Positions 16,279-24,434 of a stretch of DNA of 33,580 nucleotides are shown here, piece after piece. Source of the DNA: Candidatus Blautia merdavium (lineage in GTDB: Bacteria > Bacillota > Clostridia > Lachnospirales > Lachnospiraceae); NCBI GenBank assembly GCA_019119975.1, contig DWVZ01000229.1, positions 1 to 33,580 of the forward strand. Direction: 5' to 3'. The translations under genes and the position numbers were made by a program. Every line of letters begins with the position of its first letter. Positions within the stretch are counted from its first letter, which is position 1. The notes under the pieces were generated by a model. It was not told where the DNA came from, made no database searches, and saw nothing but the letters and a program-made list of their open reading frames with translations.

Positions 16279-18012
16279 GTGATAAAAAGACTGCAAAAAC
16301 GATATGCCCTTTCCGAGCAGGGGGCTAAGGATTTGGTGAAAGGCTGTCTGGCCTGTGTTTTTCAAAATCTTTCCTTTATGTTTCCAGTGGGTCTTTTGTA
16401 TGTTTTAGTAGACGATTTAATGAATGACCGTGTTCCCGGTAAAAAATTCGCTTTTTACATTGTAGGCTGCGGGGTGTGTATTGGCTTGATCTTGCTCACT
16501 ACTTACATTCAGTACAACGCCACCTACTTTGCCACTTATACAGAAAGCGGCATTCGGCGGATTACGCTGGCTGAACGACTGCGAAAGATCCCGCTGTCCT
16601 TCTTTGGGAAAAAGGATTTGGCAGATCTGACCAGCACCATCATGGCTGACTGCACCTTCTTGGAGCAGAGCTTTTCTCACTTCATTCCCGAGTTGGCAGG
16701 TTCCATCATCTCCACCGTTTTCATTTCCATCAGCCTTTTGATCTTTGACTGGCGCATGGCGCTGGCGGCGCTGTGGGTACTGCCGGTTGCTTTTGCCATT
16801 GTAGGCTTCTCCGCAAAGGTGCAGGAACGGCTTAATCAAAAAGCGATGGATGTAAAAATGGCCTGCGCGGACGGGATTCAGGAATGCATTGAAACCGTGC
16901 GCGACCTAAAGGCCAACAATGCCGAGCAGGAATATCTGAAAGGACTGGAAAAGAAAATCCGCGCCGTGGAACACCGCTCCATTCTCAATGAATTTGGACT
17001 GGCTGCCTTTGTGGTGTCCGCGTCATTGGTATTAAAGCTGGGAATTGCTACGGCTGCACTTGTGGGCTCTATCCTGTTGATAGGAGGCAATCTCGATATC
17101 CTGACTTTCTTTATGTTCCTGTTGGTTGTCTCACGGCTTTACGACCCTCTGCAAGGGGCGCTGCAAAATCTGGCGGCAGTCATCAGTACCCGCACCAATA
17201 TCGCGCGCATGAATGAAATCCTGGATCATCCGATTCAGCAGGGAGAGCACAGGCTTTCCAATAAAGGCTATGATATTACATTCGACCATGTAGGCTTTGC
17301 TTACAACACAGGGAAAACCGTACTGAAGGATGTTTCCTTTACTGCAAAACAGGGCGAAGTCACCGCTTTGGTGGGACCTTCTGGCGGCGGCAAAACCACG
17401 GTATCGCGCTTAGCAGCAAGATTTTGGGATGTAAGCCGGGGAAAAATCTCCGTGGGCGGCATGGACATTTCCAAAATCGACCCGGAGGCATTGCTCTCCC
17501 TGTTCTCTATCGTGTTTCAGGATGTTACTTTGTTCGACAATACCATCTTAGAGAATATACGGATTGGGAATAAGGACGCAACTGATGAACAGGTTTTAGC
17601 CGCTGCAAGACTTGCCAATGTGGATGAATTTGCCGAAAAGCTGCCGGAAGGCTGGCATACCAACATTGGAGAAAATGGCTGCGGGCTTTCCGGTGGGGAG
17701 CGGCAGCGGATTTCCATCGCCCGGGCTTTCCTGAAAAACGCGCCGATTATTCTTTTGGACGAGGCAACCGCTTCCCTTGATGTGGAAAATGAAACCTTGA
17801 TACAAACAGCCCTTTCCCGCCTGATCGCGGATAAAACGGTGCTGGTGATCGCCCACCGGATGCGCACCGTGGCAGGGGCGGATAAAATCGTGGTGCTTTC
17901 AGAAGGAACCGTGGCGGAAGAAGGCGCACCGAAAACATTGCTGGAGCAAAACGGCCTCTACGCCCGCATGGTGAAGCTGCAGACAGAGAGCCAGAATTGG
18001 AAGCTGGCATAA
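16279..18012 (+). CDS. ABC half-transporter, exporter fold, partner of the upstream gene
   Basis: A 577-residue fused permease-ATPase, second half of the presumed heterodimer. The open frame extends back into the preceding gene, but AAAGGAGGT (16262-16270) sits 8 bases before GTG 16279, and a start there leaves a one-base gap after the upstream stop. About six membrane helices lie in residues 15-310. The ATPase shows Walker A GPSGGGKTT, Q-loop FQD, signature LSGGERQR, Walker B IILLDEAT, a canonical D-loop (SLDVENE) and H-loop AHRMRT. Its ATP site is thus complete, whereas the partner differs in the D-loop. The pair follows a TetR gene on the same strand. Multidrug export and siderophore or metal-chelate transport both fit. 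Confidence 0.92.
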   Translation: MIKRLQKRYALSEQGAKDLVKGCLACVFQNLSFMFPVGLLYVLVDDLMNDRVPGKKFAFYIVGCGVCIGLILLTTYIQYNATYFATYTESGIRRITLAERLRKIPLSFFGKKDLADLTSTIMADCTFLEQSFSHFIPELAGSIISTVFISISLLIFDWRMALAALWVLPVAFAIVGFSAKVQERLNQKAMDVKMACADGIQECIETVRDLKANNAEQEYLKGLEKKIRAVEHRSILNEFGLAAFVVSASLVLKLGIATAALVGSILLIGGNLDILTFFMFLLVVSRLYDPLQGALQNLAAVISTRTNIARMNEILDHPIQQGEHRLSNKGYDITFDHVGFAYNTGKTVLKDVSFTAKQGEVTALVGPSGGGKTTVSRLAARFWDVSRGKISVGGMDISKIDPEALLSLFSIVFQDVTLFDNTILENIRIGNKDATDEQVLAAARLANVDEFAEKLPEGWHTNIGENGCGLSGGERQRISIARAFLKNAPIILLDEATASLDVENETLIQTALSRLIADKTVLVIAHRMRTVAGADKIVVLSEGTVAEEGAPKTLLEQNGLYARMVKLQTESQNWKLA

Positions 18013-18017
18013 AAAAA

Positions 18018-18086
18018 TTCCCGCAAGGCGGTCAACAACCAAGTGAACAACCTGCGGAAGAAGTTAAAAAATCGGAACCGGCATGA
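18018..18086 (+). other. Possible relic coding tail after the ABC module
   Basis: In this frame the sequence reads FPQGGQQPSEQPAEEVKK then SEPA and a stop, a composition (Gln/Pro/Glu/Lys) typical of a real protein C-terminus and not of random intergenic DNA. It has no start or upstream body in frame except inside the ABC gene. The right 10-bp repeat falls within it and encodes Pro-Ser-Glu. The left repeat follows an ATG (13687) with an AAAAGG site and reads Pro-Ser-Glu in the same register. It may be a remnant split by insertion; chance is possible for so short a piece. Confidence 0.25.
18039..18048 (+). repeat. Right copy of the 10-bp direct repeat
   Basis: CCAAGTGAAC, identical to 13690-13699. 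It lies 27 bases past the stop of the second ABC gene and before the terminator shared with the convergent glycosyltransferase. Confidence 0.5.
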
Positions 18087-18105
18087 TTTAACACGCCGGT
18101 TCCGA
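18066..18105 (-). terminator. Terminator of the glycosyltransferase/export operon
   Basis: Perfect 11-bp stem, TCGGAACCGGC (18072-18082) and GCCGGTTCCGA (18095-18105), with a 12-base loop. On the minus strand it is followed by TTTTTT (18066-18071). It is about 55 bases past the stop of the tandem GT-B gene. The plus strand lacks a T run, so it serves the minus-strand operon. Confidence 0.88.
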
Positions 18106-18132
18106 CACCAAATGTCTTTACTTCCTTATGGG

Positions 18133-18159
18133 ACCCGTCCTAAGGCAGACGGTCTTTTT
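18133..18159 (+). terminator. Weak plus-strand terminator after the ABC module
   Basis: Bulged stem GACCcGTC paired with GACGGTC around an 8-base loop, then TTTTT. It abuts the stop codon of the convergent minus-strand gene. It is the only plus-strand terminator-like element after the ABC genes. Confidence 0.4.
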
Positions 18160-18160
18160 G

Positions 18161-20374
18161 CTACCGACAGTCGTATACTGCCAGGATCTCATTCTCCAGA
18201 CTCTTCCAGTCTCTGACTGCAGCTGTTTCCAGTCCGCCCTGATAAAGGGTTTCTCTCAGCTTCTCATCTGTGCGGATCCGCTCGATGGCAGCAATACCTT
18301 TCTCAATCTCTCCGCAGGGATACAGCAGGCAGTTCTTTTCATCGACCAGGTATTCCTTATTCCCGTCATTAGGCACTACGACCGCATAGCCTCCTGTCGC
18401 CATCATTTCCAGCGGCGGATAGGAGAAGCTTTCCAGGAAACTGGTCTTTAACAGGATGTGGCACTGGCGGTATACGTCTGCCACCTCATGGAAGGGGATC
18501 TTGTGAAGGAATTTATCTACCTTGTACCAGTCCTTTGGCTCTGCGTTGTAGGACATATACCAGATTTCATATTTCTCTCTGTCCAGCTGGTTGGTAATGC
18601 GGAAGCTTTCGTCCACATTCTTATAATAAACGCCGCAGTCTCCTTCGATAAGAATCCGGATCTTTCCGGAGAAATCTCTCTTGACTGGTTTATAATTTTC
18701 TGTATGGATACCATTGGGCACATATCTGGATTCTTTTTCGTAATCCTCTTTCAGCCATTCCTGGCACCATCCGGACATGGTGACGAACCGGATGTCCACG
18801 ATGGGAGAATACTTCTGGTTGGCTTCGATGCGCAGAGGATCGTTGGGTTCATAAAAGTTCGTTTCAAAATTCTGCACCAGATAGTATCTCTGACCGATGT
18901 TGGTATAGGCCTCCAGAAATTTCACTGTGGACCACATGGTGGCAATGGCTTTGTCAAAGTGCCCGCGGAAAATAGTTTCTCTGCTGGGCAGCACAGGGAA
19001 TTTGATCCCCTGGAATTCGCACCACCTTCTGGCGTCAAAATCATCGTTGATAATGGTCACATCATAGCCATGCTCCCGGAGCACTTTGCAGTGCTCAAAC
19101 GCCACCATGATTCCTCCGCTGATGTTCAGCGCAGGCAGGATCATGGCAATGTTTTCCTTATACATACTCTTAATGAATTTCATGAAGCGGAACCCTGTAT
19201 ACAAGGTCACACAGTGCACTCTGCAGTATTCATAAGCCGCAGCGCCCACTGCCTCTCTTTTTTCCCTGTGAAGGACCAGATCTTCCAGTTTGTCATACCA
19301 TTCTTCCGGCGTGCTGCACAGGATCCCTGTTCTGCCGTCCTCCACCATTTTTTCAAAGGCTCCCAGATTGCTGGCAATGGTGGGTACTCTTACCAGGGCT
19401 GCCTCCACCCATTTATTCTCTGATTTTGCTTCATTGAAGATGCTTTCTTCCAATGGTGCAAGGTTAATATCAATGGAAGCGATCAGCTCCGGCAGCTTCT
19501 GCCACTCCACAAAGGGATGGGCAATGACCCTGTCTTTAAACGCTTCAAATTCTTTGGGGATATCCAGAATGCCCACAATGTGGAGTTCTACATTCTCATA
19601 GGTCTCCATCAGCTTTGCCACAGCCGGCTTGATGAGGATAAAGTCATCGTTATGAGTGATGCTGCCGCTGAAGTATCCCAGCTTCACCTTAGAAGAGCCT
19701 TCCTTCTGCTCTCTGCAGGCTTTATAAGCTTCCTCAGAAAGCTGGAGCATTACTTCAGAAGCCGTATTCCGGTTAATAAATACCTTCGGCACGTAATGGG
19801 CAAGCTCCTGTGCCAGCCGCTCTGTGGTCGTCACAACAGCGTCGCACATTTTCAGCACCTTCTGCATATTGCGCACACCCTCGTCATAGCCCTGACGCTC
19901 TTCTTTTGTCATAGTGTCCAGGTATTTGATGGTATCGGTATACTTGGTGTCAATGACCAGGTCGTCGATATCATAGATGACGGTCTTATTCAGTTCTTTT
20001 GCGAGACGGATAAATTCTCCCAGTTTCTCTGTATACGGCGCCCGGAAGATGACAAAGACTCTGTAGTTGCGCACCTGGTCCAGATCCAGATGAAGGTAAA
20101 AGTTCTCATCACAGTCAATGTTGTTGGCACGCAGCTGCTCCATCTGGTGCTGTACCCGGTAGCGGGGCGGATGGGGCAGGGCGGTATAGTCCACGCCGTT
20201 GATGAACAGTACGTCTTTATAAATCTTTCCTACATACTGCATCTGCATTTCCGCTTCGATCTTGCGCACCTTAGCCGTATGAAGGTAACTGACGGTCTTA
20301 CGCGCCACCCCGGTGATTCCTTCTTCCTTCAGTGCTTTTAACGTCTTTCTTCCAAGGGAACTTAATGCTTCCAT
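18161..20374 (-). CDS. Tandem GT-B glycosyltransferase (two GT4-like domains)
   Basis: About 737 residues with two GT-B units in one chain, for building the exported glycan in the cytoplasm. The first unit (about 50-400) ends in a donor-binding half with APLEESIFNEAKSENKWVEA and ASNLGAFEKMVEDGRTGILC. The second (about 415-737) has LNISGGIMVAFEH near its start and the donor-site EX7E motif in ESFSYPPLE, followed by VVVPNDGNKEYLVDEKNCLL. Both are GT4-like; the sugar specificities are unknown. I use ATG 20374, which has AGGAGG six bases upstream; the frame opens six codons earlier at 20392, but that would overlap the previous gene's end. It is the last gene of the operon that starts with the ABC exporter and is followed by a strong terminator. 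Confidence 0.87.
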   Translation of the reverse strand: MEALSSLGRKTLKALKEEGITGVARKTVSYLHTAKVRKIEAEMQMQYVGKIYKDVLFINGVDYTALPHPPRYRVQHQMEQLRANNIDCDENFYLHLDLDQVRNYRVFVIFRAPYTEKLGEFIRLAKELNKTVIYDIDDLVIDTKYTDTIKYLDTMTKEERQGYDEGVRNMQKVLKMCDAVVTTTERLAQELAHYVPKVFINRNTASEVMLQLSEEAYKACREQKEGSSKVKLGYFSGSITHNDDFILIKPAVAKLMETYENVELHIVGILDIPKEFEAFKDRVIAHPFVEWQKLPELIASIDINLAPLEESIFNEAKSENKWVEAALVRVPTIASNLGAFEKMVEDGRTGILCSTPEEWYDKLEDLVLHREKREAVGAAAYEYCRVHCVTLYTGFRFMKFIKSMYKENIAMILPALNISGGIMVAFEHCKVLREHGYDVTIINDDFDARRWCEFQGIKFPVLPSRETIFRGHFDKAIATMWSTVKFLEAYTNIGQRYYLVQNFETNFYEPNDPLRIEANQKYSPIVDIRFVTMSGWCQEWLKEDYEKESRYVPNGIHTENYKPVKRDFSGKIRILIEGDCGVYYKNVDESFRITNQLDREKYEIWYMSYNAEPKDWYKVDKFLHKIPFHEVADVYRQCHILLKTSFLESFSYPPLEMMATGGYAVVVPNDGNKEYLVDEKNCLLYPCGEIEKGIAAIERIRTDEKLRETLYQGGLETAAVRDWKSLENEILAVYDCR

Positions 20375-20384
20375 GAAGTACCTC

Positions 20385-22118
20385 CTACACAATCCTTAAT
20401 TTCTTCCAGAGCCTGTGATAATACTGCTCTTTGTGAAAACTTTCTTTCCAGGTTGATTTAAAAGTTTCTGACTGTCCTGCTGACTTGGGCGGCACCAGAT
20501 GCTTTCCCTGAAAACGCATCTGGGCAAAGCAGGTCCACACATTGTTCTTTCCCGCCTTCTGCCCTCTCAGACAGAAATCAATATCTTCATAGCCGGGACA
20601 CGCGCTGCGGAAGCCTTCGTTCTCTTTCCAGCTCTCTCTGGAAAACATCATACAGGCTGCCGCTGCTGCCGTGGTCTCTCTGGCATGGCACAAAAGCCCT
20701 TCATAGCCAATGTCTGCCCTGGTATCATGGGCACACAGAAGCTCCAGACCGTCCTTGGTATCCTCTCCCAGAGAGATCCCCGCATAAGCAATGGTATCGT
20801 CGTGATAATAGATCTTCGGTCCGACTGCGCAGACATCCTCCCGCTGGGCGAACATCAGCAGTTCTTCGATCCAGTTCTCTGTCAGCGGACGGCATACGCT
20901 GTCCAGAAGGAGCAGGTATTCCCCATGGGCAGCCTTGACTGCCCGGTTCCACTGATCTGCTGTGGAAGCACCTGCTTCTGTTTTCACAGGGACCTGACGG
21001 ATATTTCCGCTTCCCAGATCCAGCAGTTCATCGGAAAAATAGACAAACTCCACATTCTCATAGGAAGTACATTTTCGGATGTTATTGACCGCTTCTTTGA
21101 TCTTTTCTTTTCCCCCATGGTGCAGAAGAATAGAAACCAGCGGATTCCCCTTCAGCTCATAGGTAATCCTGTAAATGGTCTGGAAAGGCAGATTGCTGGC
21201 TGCCTTCCCCGCTTCCCCTGTACGCTCCAGCTGCTGGTCAATGGCACGGATAGCGGAATCTACGGCATAAATCTTGCCGTCCAGGTTCTGGGAAACGGAA
21301 TTTTCATGTACTCTCCAGTAGTAAAGCACCTTTGGAATATGTACAATGGCATCTGTTTTTTCAGTAAGGCGCAGGACCATATCATGATCCTGGCTTCCGT
21401 CACATTCTTTTCTGTAAAACTTTTCTTCTCCTTCCAGAAGTTTCCTGGAAAAAACAGTAAAGTGGCAGATATAGTTGTGGGACCTCAGATCATCTTTCCC
21501 AAACCCGGGCTTTAGATTAAACATCAGCGGATTGGAGATGTCCGGAATATTCCCGGAAAATTTCACTTCATCAGTATACAGAAACTCTGCGCCCTGCTCC
21601 TCCACAGCCCGCATAACCTCGTAAAGCGCAGAAGGGTGCAGCACGTCGTCATGATCCAGAAGTCCGAAATAGTCTCCTGTAGCAAGTTCGATGCAGGCAT
21701 TGGTATTTTCGGAGATCCCTTTGTTTTCTTCCAGTACATGGTAGCGGATCCTTTCATCTTTCTTTGCCCGCTCCCTGCAGATTTCTCCCACATAGGCATG
21801 CTCCTGGTCGCTTCCGTCAGCCAGGCACAGCTCCCAGTTTCCGTAAGTCTGCTGTTCCAGTGAATCCAGCAGTTCTGTCAGAAACTGTTCCGGTGTATTA
21901 TACAGAGGTGTGATGATACTGAATTTCACCGGATTGGAAAATTCCTGCTGACGCTGGCGGCTGAGCTCTTCCTCACTTACCAGATGCACACTTCGGATGG
22001 TTTCCAGATCTGGAACTCTATGGTACTTCTTATTGTCCACTCGTTTGAAAAAGGACTCCACGCCAAACTCCTGGCAGACCTGCAGTCCGTTTTTTACTTT
22101 TTGAATGACTCCGCTCAT
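20385..22118 (-). CDS. Tandem-domain GT2 glycosyltransferase with degenerate second domain
   Basis: A 577-residue relative of the tandem GT2 at 10475-12301. The first domain is intact: KFSIITPLYNTPEQF, LADGSDQE and a metal-binding DYFGLLDHDDVLHP. The second keeps the fold markers (NPLVSILLHHGGKE, GYEDIDFCLRGQKAG) but, at the position of the LNNDT motif in its relative, reads LLLDSVCRPL, so the DXD-type metal site is lost. The strand before it is also short of the usual DNxSxD segment. One active and one structural or acceptor-binding domain is the likely reading. It has an N-terminal extension of about 65 residues as in its relative. It lies 10 bases before the GT-B gene and 30 after the two-helix protein. 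Confidence 0.85.
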   Translation of the reverse strand: MSGVIQKVKNGLQVCQEFGVESFFKRVDNKKYHRVPDLETIRSVHLVSEEELSRQRQQEFSNPVKFSIITPLYNTPEQFLTELLDSLEQQTYGNWELCLADGSDQEHAYVGEICRERAKKDERIRYHVLEENKGISENTNACIELATGDYFGLLDHDDVLHPSALYEVMRAVEEQGAEFLYTDEVKFSGNIPDISNPLMFNLKPGFGKDDLRSHNYICHFTVFSRKLLEGEEKFYRKECDGSQDHDMVLRLTEKTDAIVHIPKVLYYWRVHENSVSQNLDGKIYAVDSAIRAIDQQLERTGEAGKAASNLPFQTIYRITYELKGNPLVSILLHHGGKEKIKEAVNNIRKCTSYENVEFVYFSDELLDLGSGNIRQVPVKTEAGASTADQWNRAVKAAHGEYLLLLDSVCRPLTENWIEELLMFAQREDVCAVGPKIYYHDDTIAYAGISLGEDTKDGLELLCAHDTRADIGYEGLLCHARETTAAAAACMMFSRESWKENEGFRSACPGYEDIDFCLRGQKAGKNNVWTCFAQMRFQGKHLVPPKSAGQSETFKSTWKESFHKEQYYHRLWKKLRIV

Positions 22119-22148
22119 TTTCTTTTCCTTTCACACACTTTCTATCTG

Positions 22149-22781
22149 CTATTTGAATAATTTGTACAGAAATCTCATAAACAAAATGACATAAAGGGCA
22201 AAAACAAAGAATACGACACAGGTTTCCAGGTCAAAGCGGTCGGTGATGGTTTTCATGACCAGTGTGCCGCTTTTGATTTCCTTAACCTCATTTTCTGCTA
22301 CGATTACAGGCGCATCTTCCCGTGTCTCATTTTCATAATAAAAACCGATCCCGTCTGAATGGTCTTCGCCGAAAGTTTGGTTGCTGTACAGACTGATCTC
22401 ATATCTTTTTCCTTCAGAGTTTTCCACTCTGTCAAACCTAAAATCCTGGAATTTATTATTCTCTACATCTCCTCCGTCTACTTCACCCACGGCTGCAATT
22501 TCACCTGTCTCCAAATCTTTTAATTCATAGGTAATGACGGTATCAGCCCCTTGTACTTCCTCTCCATGGACAGAACATTTAATCCTGACGCCATCCAAAT
22601 ATTCTTCCTTACAAGTAAATTCCTGTCTTGCCCCTAGCGTAGTCAAAATCCCAGTATTCTGGTAGCTGTCCGGATCTGTTTCAGAATCATAGATATTATG
22701 AGTCTTGGCAATATGCCCGTATAGAAATGACACTGCCGCGAGAATGAAAATTCCAATAATAATCTTTACTTTTTTCTTCAT
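22149..22781 (-). CDS. Unrecognised two-helix membrane protein with extracellular beta-type domain
   Basis: A 210-residue protein I cannot name. A basic start is followed by a membrane helix (about 6-24), a ~150-residue soluble region, and a second helix near the C-terminus (about 184-205) with a basic end, so the middle part should lie outside the cell. That middle part has alternating polar/hydrophobic strands and a GKRYEISLYS segment followed by IGFYYENET. This resembles, from memory, the beta-sandwich modules found in large Lachnospiraceae surface-glycan membrane proteins; no catalytic motif is visible. It is 17 bases after the export ATPase gene and 30 before the GT2 gene. A role as accessory factor of export or glycan binding is inferred from position alone. 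AGGA lies just before the ATG. Confidence 0.75.
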   Translation of the reverse strand: MKKKVKIIIGIFILAAVSFLYGHIAKTHNIYDSETDPDSYQNTGILTTLGARQEFTCKEEYLDGVRIKCSVHGEEVQGADTVITYELKDLETGEIAAVGEVDGGDVENNKFQDFRFDRVENSEGKRYEISLYSNQTFGEDHSDGIGFYYENETREDAPVIVAENEVKEIKSGTLVMKTITDRFDLETCVVFFVFALYVILFMRFLYKLFK

Positions 22782-22797
22782 ATTATCCTCACTATCC

Positions 22798-23532
22798 TTA
22801 TGAGTTGCGGTACATATTTCCGATTTCTATGGAATCACCCTGCATCTTCAGATGTCCCTTTTCCAGCCAGACCACCTTGGAGCATAAGCTCTGTACCTGA
22901 TCGATGCTGTGGGATACAAACAGAAGCGTGGTGCCGTGCTCTTTCATTTTGCGGATACGCTGCTCACATTTCTGCTGGAACAGGAAATCTCCCACGGAAA
23001 GCACTTCATCCACGATAAGTATATCCGGCTGTCCGATGGTTGCAATGGCAAAAGCGAGCCTGGATACCATACCGGAAGAAAAATTCTTTACCGGAACATT
23101 CATGAAATCCTTCAGCTCCGAAAACTCCACAATGTCGTCATAATACCGTTCCATATCTTCCCTGGCATAGCCCAGGATAGCTCCGTTTAAAAAAATATTC
23201 TCACCAGCAGTCAGGTCATAATCAAAACCTGCCCCCAGCTCGATCAGCGGCGCAACGCTTCCCCTCACGGTCACAGAGCCCTTTGTAGGCTTCAGCACAC
23301 CGGCTATGATCTTCAGCATAGTGCTCTTCCCGCTGCCGTTGAGCCCGATCAGTCCCAGGGATTCGCCCCGCTCAAGGGAAAACGATACATCCTGCAAAGC
23401 CCAGAATTCGTTGTAGGAAATCTGCTTTTTCAGCGTTTTGATAAAATACTCCTTGAAACTGTCAAACTTCTCTGAAGCCATATTAAATTTCATTGAAACC
23501 TGATTTACTTCTATTATTGTATCCTTATTCAT
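22798..23532 (-). CDS. Polysaccharide/teichoic-acid export ABC ATPase (Wzt/TagH type)
   Basis: A 244-residue ATP-binding subunit driving export of a lipid-linked polysaccharide. It shows Walker A GLNGSGKST (63-71), signature NFSSGMVSRL, Walker B ILIVDEVLSVGD and H-loop SHS. The DEVLSVGD and SSGM forms, and the long segment before Walker A (about residues 18-42), are typical of the Wzt/TagH/RfbE family. It stops after the ATPase, without the extra C-terminal carbohydrate-binding domain of long Wzt proteins. Chain-end recognition is therefore not expected here, and export may be coupled to synthesis. It starts 11 bases after the permease stop, with AGGGAG upstream of ATG. Family certain, cargo inferred. 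Confidence 0.93.
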   Translation of the reverse strand: MNKDTIIEVNQVSMKFNMASEKFDSFKEYFIKTLKKQISYNEFWALQDVSFSLERGESLGLIGLNGSGKSTMLKIIAGVLKPTKGSVTVRGSVAPLIELGAGFDYDLTAGENIFLNGAILGYAREDMERYYDDIVEFSELKDFMNVPVKNFSSGMVSRLAFAIATIGQPDILIVDEVLSVGDFLFQQKCEQRIRKMKEHGTTLLFVSHSIDQVQSLCSKVVWLEKGHLKMQGDSIEIGNMYRNS

Positions 23533-23543
23533 GGAATGACTCC

Positions 23544-24320
23544 CTATAAATTCAAAATAAATTCGTCCTGCTTCTTATAAAAGACGATCAGTCCGATCAC
23601 CAGTGCGACGACTGCCTCCAGTACTCCAAGTCCCAGCTGCCACAGATGAGGAAGCGAATTATACAGCATCAGATCCCGGAACATGTCCAGATAATTGGTA
23701 ATCGGATTTGCCCATACCACATAGACCATCCAGTGAGGAAGGATGGACATAGGATAGATCACCGGTGTCAGATACATGAGAGCTGTAATAAAAACGGAGT
23801 AAAGGTGCATGATATCCCTGAATTTTACCACAACAGCAGAAAGGATCAGGGAAACTCCCAGAGAAAAAACAACCAGCATGCACATGGGTATTACAGACAA
23901 AAAGGCTGTCCAATGAAGCTCTGCCCGCATAGCTGCCATAACAAACAGCAGTGCAGTAAAGGATGCCATCAGGTTGATCACACTGGAAACCACTCTGGAA
24001 AGAACAAAAAGATATTTGGGTACATAAACCTTTTTGATCAGGGGTGCGTTCATAATAATGGCTCCCATGGAATTATTGGTCGCATCGGAATAAAAATTAA
24101 AAATCAGCTGTCCGCTTAACAGATACAGCGGAAAGTTTTCAATATTAAATTTAAAAAGATTGGAAAACACCACTGAAAGCACGATCATCATCAGCAGGGG
24201 GTTCAGCAGTGTCCAGAGGACTCCCATAATGGATCTGCGGTATTTAATCTTAATATCTCGCGCCACCAGCTCATTGAGGAGCGGGCGGAATCTTTTAAAA
24301 TTTTCTATATAGGTTGACAA
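23544..24320 (-). CDS. Polysaccharide/teichoic-acid export ABC-2 permease (Wzm/TagG type)
   Basis: A 258-residue ABC-2 membrane subunit that with the downstream ATPase exports a polyprenyl-linked glycan. It has an N-terminal amphipathic region containing LLNELVARDIKIKYRRS, typical of the family, then about six membrane helices and the late segment YVVWANPITNYLDMFRDL. The open frame extends back to 24395, but GCGGAGGT precedes TTG 24320 by six bases, and a start there gives the usual family length (about 260). It is the first gene of a five-gene unit: permease, ATPase, two-helix protein, tandem GT2, tandem GT-B. Coupled with the LCP ligase and initiating transferase to the left, it indicates an ABC-dependent, wall-attached polymer. 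Confidence 0.93.
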   Translation of the reverse strand: MSTYIENFKRFRPLLNELVARDIKIKYRRSIMGVLWTLLNPLLMMIVLSVVFSNLFKFNIENFPLYLLSGQLIFNFYSDATNNSMGAIIMNAPLIKKVYVPKYLFVLSRVVSSVINLMASFTALLFVMAAMRAELHWTAFLSVIPMCMLVVFSLGVSLILSAVVVKFRDIMHLYSVFITALMYLTPVIYPMSILPHWMVYVVWANPITNYLDMFRDLMLYNSLPHLWQLGLGVLEAVVALVIGLIVFYKKQDEFILNL

Positions 24321-24366
24321 CTCAGCACCTCCGCTTTTCTTTCCTTCTATACGCAAGTATTTTATA

Positions 24367-24404
24367 AGTTTACACCATCTGTTACCAGAAATCAACCAAT
24401 TATA
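24367..24404 (-). promoter_or_regulatory. Promoter region of the glycan export operon
   Basis: Two overlapping candidates on the minus strand. One is an extended -10 TGT-TATAAT (24399-24404) with a poor -35. The other is TTGATT (24390-24395), 17 bases, TAAACT (24367-24372). Either lies 45-85 bases upstream of the chosen TTG start of the permease. Confidence 0.55.
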
Positions 24405-24434
24405 ACACGATTTCTTAACATTTTATTAATATAT

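Noticed and set aside
13700-18038. Module as a conjugative element or transposon
   Set aside because: No integrase, transposase, relaxase or terminal inverted repeats. Only a 10-bp direct repeat supports insertion.
18021-18057. CCGC-rich imperfect hairpin after the second ABC gene as a terminator
   Set aside because: Bulged stem with a long loop and no following T run; it overlaps the right direct repeat and possible coding relic.
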